Assembly (NCBI GenBank): GCA_026120185.1
Contig: JANUWF010002145.1
Coordinates: 806,001-870,000 of the forward strand
Source: Voacanga thouarsii
Taxonomy: Eukaryota; Streptophyta; Magnoliopsida; Gentianales; Apocynaceae
DNA length: 64,000 nt
Direction of reading: 5' to 3'
The translations under genes and the position numbers were made by a program. Positions 43,969-55,739 of the stretch are shown here, in pieces (positions within the stretch are counted from its first letter, which is position 1; each line of letters opens with the position of its first letter). Under the pieces are notes generated by a model that was not told where the DNA came from, ran no database searches, and saw nothing but the letters and a program-made list of their open reading frames with translations.

Positions 43969-46860
43969 AGGGAAGTGTACCTATTGTTTTTCTATAGTAA
44001 TAGTAGCAAATATTGAGTATCACTCTCTCACGGACCATAAGTATTATTACTCACTTTTTTATTATCTAATAGACAAATTCGAATGATATAATTAAAAAAA
44101 AACAAGACAATTAAAAAAAAAAAAAACCAACACAACAATAATGATTGGAGAATAAGACCTAGACGAAGAATCCCCACTAAACTCTCAATGTTAATTCAAT
44201 TCAATAATTTAATGATCAATCTAATAATCTTGTATCGAAGGAATTTCTAATTGAAATTATACCTTCTCTCGAGTTATATAATTTTTCCTCTTATGTTGAT
44301 CAATTGAAATTTCTTTCTAATCAAAACTCCTAAGAATGCATTAAAACTCTATGAATTTCCTTAGATAGATTTGAGTTTGACCCAGAAGATTAAAGTCACC
44401 TAGTTATAGGATTGAATGCAACTCTTATTATTCATTAGTGATCTAATCATATATATAATTTTTCAATTTATGATTATGAAGAATTGAATCAAGTGACAAA
44501 TCAAGGATTCAACCCAACAATATAAATCATGAACAATTCTAAGAATATGAGTATCTTATTAGATCAAAAGATAGCTTAACAATCTAATTTAGGGTTCATC
44601 TCATCTAGATCTTAAAAAGGAATTCGAATATGAAGAAGTTGAAAACAACAATCCAAGAAAGAAAATACAAAGACAAGAGACTAGTTCTCTTGAAATCTTG
44701 AATCTTCAAACTTTCCTTTAGATTGATGAATTCTTCCTTAAAAGTTCTTTTGTTCTCTTCCAAAAGATGTATTGAAAACTTTCTCAAGTCATGTGGAAGT
44801 TGTGTATTCAATGTATCTCCTTGATGACTCCTCATTTTTTTTTTTTTTTATAACTCAAAATTTGGACTTAGAAGTTGAATTTGGGTAGGACACAAACTAG
44901 ATTATGACCATGTTTGAGGGTGTGTTCGAGTTGAACGATTTTTTTTTTTTTTTTTGGGTAACCAAAAGAGTTGGTGATGGATACAATCATATCTCAATCA
45001 ATGTTTCTCTCTAAAATTTTATTTTTATGCTATGTTCTATCCTGTTTATTCTTTGTTCAAATGTGGTCTCCTACATGACTTGAGACACAATCGTGTGCCT
45101 CTTAGGATATTGAAACTAATAATTTTTAACTCTTTCATATAATGAAAAGCCTTCAAAAGGATTCCTAAGCTTCCTAGTCATCCATTTAAGCCCTAGAATC
45201 AAATATACCTAATAATGCAAACATACCTTGATTTCTTTCTTAAAATATAAACAATTATGGCACATATCACAACATAAGAGGCTATAATAGTTTGACTAGT
45301 GCTACAGTCTATATCTATGATCATAAAACCTAAATCTACTATCCCAAAAATTAGAGACCATCTTTTTTTTTTCTTTAAAAAACAATATCAGCCAATAGAA
45401 TAAATATTGTTGCTATGATCCCATGCAAATATAGTAAATGAGTTAAAACTAGTAATCACAAGAAAATGAGCCGATAGCCTCCCATCTAACATATAAAAGA
45501 ATACCAATATGAAAATACACAAAAAGAGTATGTTTCAACTAATTGATAATTGTATCAATCTTGTATGTATATCTCCATATGAGAATAATAGCTTACATAT
45601 GAGAAGCTAATAATCGGCCTCTAGGATAATATTTGTGAAATCTTTGTCATGAGTAAGGTGAGGACCTTCTTTAAATGTAAGAAGCTCCATATGGAACGAA
45701 GAAATGATACCAATTAGTAACTTAAATAAAGCTAACATTGTTGAAAATGGCAACTTTGAAAGTTAATAATTTTTAACTCATGATTAGTTAGCCTAAAATA
45801 ATTAATGGGAGTTGTTCTTGACATGTTAGAGATTGTTTTTATTACGGTAGATGCCATTTTCATTGTGAAAATCTATAATTAAATCTCATTAAAATTGAGT
45901 ATTTAACTATTTGGAAACTCATATTATACATGAGTCTCACATGAGAAAAGTTGAGGAATGTTGAAACTCTTATTTACTAAAAGGTTTTTCTATAACACTT
46001 GATAGAAAGCCCAAGGTAGTGGGACTGCCACACTCGCACTGCCCACCCGGTCCGGCCCGGCCCGGCTTGGCTCGGGCTTGGGCATGTTTTCACGTTCCTC
46101 TCTTTTTATTTTGCCTAATTAACTCTAACTTGTACAGGAAAAGAAAAGATGAAAAAATTGATAAGAATTAGGTCTCCTAATTTGGATTGGTGTAGGGTTT
46201 TCTTTCTTGAGGTTACGTTAAAAGAAAAAAAATGGAACAAAGCCGCGACTCTACTTTTTTTCTTGGGAAAAATCGCCTCTTCTGTTCTACATCTCGCAAT
46301 TCATAATTTTCTGACTTAACGGGACCGGCAAATTGAGGAGATTTTCGAGGTGAACGCAGTTGGTGTGCGTCGACGGTAATCTGAAACCGTTTTATCCTGC
46401 AAGGAGAGTCGCTGTACCTATCGCACGGTAAGTGGAGCGAATAACTTCTTAAAGGCAAATCAGTATTAAACTGGTGATTCGGTCTGCACTTCTATCAAAT
46501 AATTTATTGTCCGGTTCTACAATTCAGGTCCGTTACTGACTTCTTTTCTGTTTTGAATTCTATCTGGTTGCTTTGCGTTTGGACTATTTGGCCTTGCCGG
46601 CTTTGTAATACCATGCACTTTTACCTTCGATTGGCTAGTACTTGTAATATGATGAGAATTTATATCAATGGCCAGAACAAAAGATGATCGGTGTAATGAG
46701 GCGAATATTTTGGTATAATAATATTTTGTCAGAACCTAGATGTAATTATTGAATTTGTTCTACCCGTATCCTAAATCTCCGGAAGGCTACTATGATTAAT
46801 AAAATAAAAATTTGAGGGTACACTGAGAATGAAAATTGATCAGTGCATTGAAACACACAT
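43969..46860. other. AT-rich intergenic region with an orphan exon-like GC patch
   Basis: No gene is recognised at 43969-46000. At about 46040-46075 is a GC-rich run with repeated GGCCCGGC-like units. At 46200-46440 lies GC-balanced sequence ending in a strong donor-like site (ACG/GTAAGT), which looks like the untranslated first exon of a gene. No downstream coding exon is found before retrotransposon debris begins. Confidence 0.45.
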
Positions 46861-48990
46861 TTTGGTGTGAATTATGCTATCCGGGTTCTCGGGGGTATTT
46901 TCGTCATTTTGACCACACCCGTAACTTTGACTATAAATTTGACCAAATAAAGAAGGAATTGAAGAATTTAAATATTATCAATGGATTCAGTAGAATTTTT
47001 GGAGTTAAATGGTGAGATAAAATATTTTTCCGTTTCGGACCCAATTTTAGTCATTTCTGAAAAAAAATAGGAAATTGCGGTTAAAGACGGTGCGTGTGGC
47101 ATTTTGTGATTGATACCCCATGGACATGTGTCAATTTAAGAGAGGTTGCATGAAGGATTCATGTAAGCTGCATGGAATTAAAGAATTACAAAATAAATGA
47201 AGAATAATGTGTAATTTTGTAATTGGAACATATCATTTGTGGGTCCTTTAGATTAAGGTCTTGTGCATTTTGATTGGCCAATACATGGACCATGAGTAGG
47301 TGAGTGAATAACTAAAAATTGGTCAGGAAACTGATAGCCATGCAAGAAGAAATGAAGGAAATTTTTCAAGGAGGAAAATAGGTGGTTGGTGTGTAAAAAT
47401 TTCATTGGAACACACCTACATGAATTCCACCATATACTTAATTGATTTAAATATTCTTGGCCAAGATTTGATAATGAATGGCGGTGAAAAGGGGCTGTTC
47501 TGCAGCCTGAATTTCTGCAATAAGGAGGAAAGAAAACTAAGAGAAAAAGAGATTGAACAAGAGAGAGAAAAAGGCTAGTGTGTGTTCTTAGTGTTCTACG
47601 TGGGTTTGAGAAGTTCTTGGAGCAAAATCACTTCAAATAGCCTCAAATACAAGGGAAAAGCTCACCTTACTAGAGTTAAAGTTGTTGTTGGGTGAATGAT
47701 GATTATATTGATATGAATTTTAACATGAAAACATGATTTTCATGTCTTGATTTTGGATCAAAGCTAGGGTTTGTGACTTTTGTGTATGGACCTTATATAT
47801 GCTCATGTGTGTGCCGACTGCCTAAGGGTTTTTGAATGATGGTTTGTGTGAAGAAGAACTGAATAATTATAGTAGTTTGAAGGGTTGTTTCTAGTTGAGG
47901 AGATGATGATCAAAGTAGAATAAAAATGGAAGTTACTTGATTAGAAAAATGGATTGTACTAGCTTGTGATTAGAAAAAGTGAATTTGTGTTGAATAAGTG
48001 TGACCATTGTGAGCTATTGAAATATGAAAATCACATAATTAAAAATGATTTGAAGAAAAATTGAATGAATTAATGGTTTCAAGGTGCTAAAGGCTGGAGG
48101 AAAACAAAAGAAAGCATGAATAGTGGAATTGAAGCAAAACTATTGGAGCTATTTTCCCAGTAGTATGTCATGGGAATGATAACTCTGAGTGAAATTCCAG
48201 AAAATTAGTCAGAAAATGGAGAATTTAAGGATAATTAATTGTGTGATTTTGGATGAAATTGCAAAATATGACGTGAATCCTTTGTATATGAAGGGAAAAA
48301 GGATATGGAAAAAGAAAAATGAAAGAATTGAAAAAACGACAAAAAAAAGACAGAAACGAAAGTTGAACGTTTTCCTTAACCGTCGGTTAACTATCGGCCC
48401 CATCGGCTAACTGTCGGCTAAACGTCGGCTACCTGTCGGGTACGTCGACTAACCGTCGGCTATTTTTTAACCAAACATGATTTGACCTGAAAATGATGTT
48501 TGGTATAGGTTTATCGGTAAATGGCCAATAGAACGTTAAAAACGGCAGAAATGGTGATTGAACGACCATAAATGGAAAAAAGTTAATTAGAACACAAGGT
48601 GAGTACCTTTGATTTCTAAAACTTTTTGAAATCTAGTGTGCTTCATTTTTTCATGAAATACTATGTTTTATATCGTTTTAGAAATCCCTGAATATATTTA
48701 AGGTTTATCTTAGCAAGATTTATTTTATGCCATTTTGGGCTCGAATGAACTTCATAATCGGCTTGGAAACCTTAATAGATGATTGAAGTATGAATTTTGT
48801 GAATTTAGTTTTTTTTGGATTAAATACTTGGGATTTTTGAAAAATGGTAAATTTTGGAATCGGGTATCCATAAATTGACTGGAATGCCCTTATTGGAACA
48901 TTTTATGGAAATGTATTTGAAAACTTTGAATTTAATTCTTTTTTAGGATTAGAATTCTAGATTTCTAAAATGAGTTCCCTTTTAGAGTAG
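46861..48990. repeat. unclassified repeat, probably LTR of a gypsy-type element
   Basis: No protein-coding signal. Features that recall plant gypsy LTRs are a GGGTTCTCGGGGGTATTTTCG box near 46880, a GTGTGTTCTTAGTGTTCT stretch near 47580 and a donor-like AAGGTGAGTACC near 48597. A cluster of CGTCGGCTA-like repeats lies at 48378-48465. It adjoins the broken end of the minus-strand gypsy RT at about 48990. Boundaries are not established. Confidence 0.4.
48378..48465. repeat. GTCGGCTA-type minisatellite cluster
   Basis: Within about 90 bp, GTCGG or close variants followed by (C/T/G)TA recur some eight times at spacings of roughly 10-12 bases (AACCGTCGGTTAACTATCGG, then CTAACTGTCGGCTAAACG and so on). 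It is imperfect but clearly not random composition. Confidence 0.7.
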
Positions 48991-49007
48991 CAATTGGAAC
49001 CTTATAA

Positions 49008-49241
49008 CTAATCGAATAGTTCATCTATCAGTGGCAACGGATACTTGTTCTTGATCATCAAGTTGTTCAACTCTCTATAATCGATGCAAATCATCAGTGT
49101 CCCATCCTTCTTCTTCATGAATAGCATGGGTGCTTCCCATTGTGATGTATTCGGCCTGATATAGCCTTGATTCACTACTTTCTCCAACTGTTCCTTTAAT
49201 TCTTTCAACTTAGTAGGGGCCATTTGATAAAGTATTTTCAA
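49008..49241 (-). pseudogene. gypsy reverse transcriptase N-terminal fragment
   Basis: 77 codons with motifs diagnostic of Ty3/gypsy RT: a [12 protein letters not shown] start, [20 protein letters not shown] and [12 protein letters not shown]. The catalytic Y-x-D-D region would follow downstream but is missing. Confidence 0.92.
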
Positions 49242-49517
49242 TTCTGGCTCAACTCCCGGGATTAGGTCTATGGTGAATTTGACCTCCCTAGAGGGTGGAA
49301 GAGAAGTGAGTTCATTAGGGAAAACATCCTAAAATTCTTTCACTACTGGGGTATTCTCCAAGGTACACTAGTCCTTAGGTTTTTTTATCAGGTAAGCTAA
49401 GTATCCCATGCATCCCTTTTTTAACATCTTCCAAGCCTTCGTCCCAACCATTAGAAATTTCAATTCCTTCACACGTTTCTTATTAAATTCTATTACATCA
49501 CAGCTTGGTCTAACAAA

Positions 49518-49745
49518 CTATACTGTCTTGATCCTACAGTCCACTCTAGCTGCACGCTTAGCTAACCAGTCCATACCTAAGATTAAGTCATAGTTTTCAA
49601 TAGGTAAAACTATGAGGTCTACCCTCAAAATTTCCTCTTCCATCTTAACATCATATTCTTGCACCAGTTTTCCCGCTTCCATTGTTTTTCCTAAAAGGGT
49701 ACTCACTAACAGAGTATAGGGTAATTCATCCTCATTCCATCCCAA
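49518..49745 (-). pseudogene. gypsy aspartic protease region
   Basis: An RVP_2-like segment ending L-I-L-G-M-D-W-L, the conserved C-terminal part of gypsy proteases. The catalytic D-S/T-G near 49785-49800 is degraded and in a different frame from this piece. Confidence 0.8.
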
Positions 49746-49959
49746 TTGACGTGCACAGCTTTTATTTATATATGAATGTGTGGATCTAGGGTCTATAAGT
49801 ACATTAACAACATAATCTCAAATAGAAAGAATATTTTCCTCTACAGCTGCATTGGCTCCGACTTCTTCCTAATTCAAGGCAAAAACCTTAGCTTTTATTT
49901 GAGACTTTTGTCCAATATTTTCTTGTAGCTCTAGTGGTAGTTCTTCTATTGATACTAGA

Positions 49960-51016
49960 TAGTGGTGTCGGGGCTCCTTGTCCAATCCTCAGCGGTTTTG
50001 AGCAGTTGTTCTGAAGATGATTTCGGTCTTCGCAATTGTAGTACTTCCTGACTACTCCTTTCAACCAGTAATTTTTCTCTACATGACCACGTTTCCAACA
50101 GTACCAGTATATTGGCAAGTTTATAGTTGGGCCTGCTGGTACAACCTGAGCCTACTTCCTCTTGTTTCCCCATTATTGCCCAACTGGTCGTTTGTAAAAC
50201 TGCTATCTTGTTGGTGGTTTTGCTTATTGGTACGGTTTAGATGCCATCTGATACTTGTCCTCATTTTTCATTCTAGTTGCAACATCCATCGATGTTGTAT
50301 AGGTTGCTAGTGGAGAAGGTGCTAAACTTTTCCTCAGATCCTGCCTCAATCCTTTAATAAATGATCTCGTACACTTCTGCTCAGTGTTGACCAAGCATTT
50401 ATAATACTTAAATAGTTGAGTAAAGGGGGCAGCGTATTGTGCCACCGTCATAACTTCCTACTTTAGAACTTGAAATTCGTCCTCTCTCTTCTCCATTATC
50501 CACTATGGGATGTATTCTGCCTTGAAAGCTTCAATGAAGTTAATCCAAGTCCATTCCCGATTGATCCTCTTTCACTCCTCCTAGATGTGTTGCCACCATG
50601 GCCGAGCCAGTCCTTTCAGCCTAAAGGTAGCGATTTAACCTTCCACTCCTCAATATATTTTAGAGTAGAGAATATATCCTTCATCTACTTAATCCATTCC
50701 TTAGTTTTCTTGTCCTGTTCTGACTCTCTGTGGAAAGTTAGTAACTAGAACTTTAGAAATTGTTCTAGGGCTATGTCTTTACCTTTAAGTGTTTTCTTCT
50801 CAATCCTCTTTGGCAAAGAATGGAGGATTTCTATCATCTTATGGAAAGTCTGCCCAAGGTCACTTCCTTGGGTCTCTTGAGTGCCTTCTCGTGCTGTTAC
50901 TTATAACCTCCTTCTACATCCAGTGTAAAGTGTTGCATGGGTCTAAATTCTAGGGTTGATGATGCACTCTCTCGAGTGGTTCTACTACAAACTATGGTTT
51001 TCTGCCTTGGTGCCAT
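49960..51016 (-). pseudogene. gypsy gag with CCHC region
   Basis: A start codon at 51014-51016 opens M-A-P-R-Q-K-T, a usual plant gypsy Gag start, but stops follow. The capsid core is seen at 50224-50451 (V-A-Q-Y-A-A-P-F-T-Q-L and F-I-K-G-L-R-Q-D-L-R). Around 49960-50110 two cysteine-rich segments (C-W-K-R-G-H and Y-Y-N-C-E-D-R-N-H) mark the nucleocapsid knuckles, both with altered cysteines. Confidence 0.8.
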
Positions 51017-51331
51017 CTTTAAACACAACTTTCAGTCTCAAATGATGAAAAAAATAAAAGATGCATACTTATGTAGATGAATGTATAAATAATAATAATA
51101 TTCATACTTTGAAATAATAACAAATGCATAAAATAACTCCTAGATAGAAGAAAAATAAATAATCTCTTCAAATTTTTATTGGATAAATTTTTATGAAAAG
51201 AAATAGCTATTATATATGATACCATTATTTTAACAAATCAAATACTTGGAATCAGAAAATCCAATTTTGAAATAATCATAGAACAAATAAATAAACTCCT
51301 AGTCTATGATAATTCTTCATATCTCTCCATG

Positions 51332-52121
51332 CTACCACTCATCATTAGAGCTATCAGAGACGGGTTCTATTTGCCAACCCTTATTGTTCCTAGAGAGGTC
51401 TATCTTCGTTCTGTCCACAAAACCTAGAACCTTACCCCTGAACTCGGGTCTTTTAGGATTCTCAATAGCTTTCCATTTTCCTTTCTCTACTACCCTTATA
51501 GCTGCTTTTCGGAGTTCCTTCATCCCCAGTGTGAGTTCATCTTTTGGTTTAGGTCTCTTATTATCAGAAATATTGTTATATGGGGCAACGTCAAACTCAC
51601 CGATTGGTAGGGTCATGGTGCCTCAACTGGCTACTTCTCCTCCTCATCTGAATCGGTCATCCCCTCTCTTTCCTCATCATTAGAAGCATCTACCTCATTA
51701 TCACTCCATATCCTGAAACATCTGCCTCCTCCCCAGCCCCATCGCAATCAACATCTATCTCATCCTCATCCTCACCATCAATGTTGGCTACTTTCTCTTT
51801 CTTTTCCTTACTATCGATGGCTAAATCAATCACTGGAATAGGTGGTATTATGTCTTGCACACTGCTATTGTCACCCTCTGGCTTAGGTACCTCTGAATCA
51901 GGAATATCCATCACCATTTCACCCTTAACACTTCCATGTAAAAGAAGGTCAGGTGCCTCGACTTCCATCTCCTTATCGCTACTCTCTAACTTGAACCAGT
52001 TTGTTGCGGATCTAAAATCTGAATCAGAAGGAGGTAGGACTATTGGGGTAGGTCCATTACCTGGAAGCCAATCTCGTGTGACTGAAGCGAATCTTCTAAC
52101 TATCCTAGAAGCAGCACACAA
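51332..52121 (-). pseudogene. extra acidic ORF(s) between gypsy primer-binding site and gag
   Basis: Two minus-strand frames, 51690-52121 (143 codons) and 51332-51616 (94 codons), lie between the primer-binding site and gag, where most gypsy elements have only a short leader. The first is rich in D/E/S with an E-D-E-D-E-I-D-V-D-C-D-G run. The second is basic-mixed with K-P-K-D-E-L-T-L-G-M-K-E-L-R-K. They could be one broken ORF. I recognise no family; it may be an element-specific accessory protein or captured host sequence. Confidence 0.5.
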
Positions 52122-52183
52122 GTCAGTACTAGATCATATACCTAAAATATAATACTAAACAATTAAGTTATTAGCTTAAAACT

Positions 52184-52748
52184 AGGCTCTGATACCATTT
52201 ATAATATCCCACTACCTACGTACCTAAAAAGAGCAGGGATATCGCTGTATCCAAAGGACCAGGAATCTGTATAATTAGGTAAATAATAAAACTATAGTAA
52301 TAATAAATAAAAATCTTATTACATGGGAAAACATTATCTACAAGTCTCTCTAAACAAATAAAACATGGTACTTTCCAAAATAAAAACAGAATCCATAAAT
52401 TGAATGTAGTAAACTCCTAACAATGCCAAACATTGTCAAAGTTGGCAAAGTATGAGAAATACATCTCAATAATTTCTATATATGCTCTGGATTGAATCAA
52501 AATAGATTTTCTGTATCCATTTTGAAACCATTTATCAAAAGTTGATTGTAAGTCAAACATTCTTCATAATTAATAGTAAGTGGTGTTTATCACATTGGAG
52601 ACAAAAATCATAATAGTGTATATTATACAAGAAACCACTCAAAATAAACGGGTTATGAAACCCTATATCATAGCCTTACCATGAAACCCTGTACCATGAC
52701 AAATACTGTGAAATCTTGCATCACAGTATAGTGGGTGTACTTGTTAGA
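52184..52748 (-). repeat. gypsy primer-binding site and LTR fragment
   Basis: The minus strand has TGGTATCAGAGCC (initiator-Met tRNA complement) at 52184-52197, and the LTR starts just right of it. The LTR sequence (CCCACTACCTACGTACC, GGGATATCGCT, later CCACTCAAAATAAA and ACCATGACAAA) is the same family as the block starting at 60489. It breaks off near 52748. Confidence 0.75.
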
Positions 52749-54190
52749 AGTGGACTTCTAAACGCGAAAAACATTCACGAATTCCTTCTGAGGACCCAAG
52801 TAAATTATTAAGAAGATCTAAGGATTATAAAATTACCGCTGTTCGGTGTAATCAAGATCCTACGATTCTGATTGTGCTATCGTACGTGCAACCTGAACCA
52901 TCACCAAACATTACAGTGTGCGAACGCCTTCTATCGGATACACACGGCGAACTAACTCGTTACCCCGAGAGTGCTAGCACCTAGGGTTCGAGAGGTTTTT
53001 TTTTTTTTTTATTTTCTTTTTGTGAATGGATGCATGAATATTTTAACAAAACGACACCCTTGAAAAAACGGCTAGAGTTTTCTTAAAACCTATCCGAACC
53101 TCTTAGAGTCCAACTCTGATAATATCTTATCATATTTTATTTAAAATTTAAATTAAATTAAAACTGATATGATAAGATTCTGCTATTATCTCGGTAATTT
53201 AACTAATTAATTTATCGAGTCAGATTCTTACAATCTGGACATTATCCAGATATATCGAATGTGGACATATTTCTAGATTCATTGTATCTTGTAAATTTTT
53301 TAGATTCGATTAACTTAGACATATTTCCAGTTTCATCAAATCTGGTTACCAGAAAAATAACCTAACAAGTTTCTTACATGCTCTTTAGGAAATTATGTAA
53401 TTAGTTTACATAGGTTAGATAGGAGTAACATTATTTTATTCTGGAGATGGCAACCAAAACAAGGCGAGGAGGTAAGACCTTCTACTTAAATCATGCATGA
53501 ACACATAGGGTTAACTATATTAATTTCTTTTATGGCTCAAAGAAATTAATTTAGGAAAAGTCCATAACCATACCACGTAATCGCTTTATTACCATGATTA
53601 TCAATTATGTGATTTATTGATTATTATGCATGTCATTCAACGAAATCACTAAAAGGAATAAATCCCTCAATTAATATTAAACCTAATTCCTTCCGTTAAT
53701 ATAGTAAGAACGAGAGTCCCTTTTCGAGATCAGGTTGTTGGGCAAACCCAAGCCTACTTGACATTGGGCATGTTCAAGCTATGGAATTAAATTCCTGATT
53801 AATGGGTCTGGTTTAACTAAATTCTTTATCTTGGTTGGGCAAACTCAAGCATAAAGAAATTTAGAGGAAAAGTTGGGGTAGTCCAAAAGGCTTTAAGATT
53901 AAAGGCTGTTAATCACCCAATGATTTGGTAGTTACATACGATATAATTGGTATTGGATACCTACCAATGAACTCAAGGGTGGCTTGTTGGGCAAACCCAA
54001 GGTTATTCTTGAGAAATTTGGATACCGGTCCACTAGAAAAGCTTCCAATGGGCTTTCCCGAATTAGTAGTGGGGGCTATTAGTTTGAGTAAAATAGTGGA
54101 GTAAAAATGCGCTTAATTTAAATCCTAATTATTTGCATATCATGTGCATATACAAGTAGCTAATACTCTCTATCTTTACATCTAGGTCAC
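52749..54190. repeat. unclassified repeat, possibly a minus-strand copia LTR
   Basis: No coding signal. On the minus strand, 52840-53100 has a layout like copia LTR transcript regions (GAACCCTAG-type leader, then an upstream AT-rich promoter-like part). Between 53725 and 54005 the phrase TTGGGCAAACCCAAG or a near copy occurs three times. Boundaries and orientation are uncertain. It is not visibly similar to the 3' LTR at 58231. Confidence 0.35.
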
Positions 54191-54197
54191 TTGCATC

Positions 54198-55330
54198 ATG
54201 TTAATGAACTTGAACTTACGTAGCATTTTGGAAATCAACAAGTTAATCGAATCAAACTATCTCGACTGGTATAGAAATTTGAGAATCGTTCTCAAATCGG
54301 AAAAGTTGCTCTACGTTCTAGATGTTCCTATTCCACCACGACCAGCCCAAGATGCTCATGCTGATGAGCATGCTGTCCACAAGAGGCACAAGGAGGATAG
54401 TGATACAACATCATGTATTATACTGGCATCCATGACTCCTGAGTTACAAAAACAGTACGAGCATATGAATGCTTAATCGATCATTTTACATCTTCGAGAG
54501 CTGTTTGATGCTCAAGCCAGAACTGAGAGATATGAGATCTCGAAGCAACTATTTTGTTGTAAAATGGCAGAGGGTTCTTCTGTGGCTACTTATGGGCTGA
54601 AAATGCTGGGCTTGATAGAGAAGCTTGGATCTCTCGGGTTTGCATGCTGTCTACAAGAGGCACAAGGAGGATAGTGATACAGCATCATGTATTATACTGG
54701 CATCCATGACTTCTGAGTTACAAAAATATCACGAGCATATGAATGCTTAATCGATCATTTTACATCTTCGAGAGTTGTTTGATACCCAAGCCAGAACTGA
54801 GATATATGAGATCTCGAAGCAACTATTTTGTTGTAAAATGGCAGAGGGTTCTTCTGTGGCCACTCATGGGCTGAAAATGCTGGGCTTGATAGAGAAGCTT
54901 GGATCTCTTGGGTTTGTAATGGATCATGACTTAAGTGTTGACTTAATTCTACAATCTATGCCTAATAGTTTCTTACAATTTGTGATTAACTATCAGATGA
55001 ACAAGATTGAGTCCACCATTCCTGAATTGATTAATCTTCTCAAAATTGCGGAGTCCTCCATGAAGAAGGATTCCAATGCGGTTTTAATGATAAAATCTTC
55101 ATTTTCTAAGAAGAAAGTTTAAAAGAAGAAGAAGAAGGCTGCCGTGAAGCCTAACGGTGGTGTGAATAAGAAGGACGCAACTACCAAGGGCCCATGCCAT
55201 CATTGTGGGAAGATGGGCCACTGAAGGCACAACTGCAAAGCCTACTTGGAGACCATCAAGGACAAGAAGCAGAAGGAGAAGCTTACAAGCCCTTCTCTTC
55301 TTCTCCAGATATGTTTATAATTGAGATAAA
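54198..55330 (+). pseudogene. copia gag with internal 274-bp duplication (second family)
   Basis: The start has the lineage's conserved N-terminus (N-Y-L-D-W-Y-R-N-L-R-I-V-L-K). A 274-bp segment is then repeated (54368-54641 and 54642-54915, about 95% alike by eye), with stops in both. The frame 54775-55122 continues the capsid. Near 55193-55235 is a CCHC knuckle, C-H-H-C-G-K-M-G-H, whose following tryptophan is now a stop (TGA), before a lysine-rich tail. Confidence 0.85.
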
Positions 55331-55739
55331 TACTGCCTTTAGAAATAAGATATGGATATTAGATATCGGATGTGGATTTCATTTGTGTAATAACTTGCAG
55401 GGACTAAAGAGCAGTAGAAGGCTAGAGAAAGGCGACGTGGACCTACGTATTGCAAATATGACAAAGGTTGCTACATTTACTGTGGAGACATACGAGCTGA
55501 ACCTGCCTTCGGGATTGATTCTAGAACTGGAAAACTGTTATTATGTACCAGTTTTAATGAAAAATATTATCTCAATTGCGTGTTTAGACTTATGTAGATT
55601 TCATTAAATATTTAAGAATAAATGTTGTTCTTTTTCATTGAATGATATTAATTATGGTTCAGCAACTTTAGTTAATGGTTTATATGTTCTAGACTTGGAC
55701 AATCCAATTCTCAATATAAATAATAAGAAACCTAAAATA

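Larger units (their letters stand above)
48991..52748 (-). mobile_element. Ty3/gypsy retrotransposon, truncated and decayed
   Basis: Minus-strand order from the right: LTR fragment 52198-52748, primer-binding site complementary to initiator-Met tRNA (52184-52197, TGGTATCAGAGCC on the minus strand), an upstream acidic ORF region (51332-52121), gag (about 51016-50200), zinc knuckle (about 50110-49960), protease (49745-49518) and the start of reverse transcriptase (49241-49008). There it ends, so most of RT, RNase H and integrase are absent. Frames are interrupted throughout. Confidence 0.88.

Noticed and set aside
52749..54190. This block as the 5' LTR of the plus-strand copia element ending at 59953
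   Set aside because: It begins TGTTAG like the 3' LTR, but the following sequence does not match it in the same orientation.
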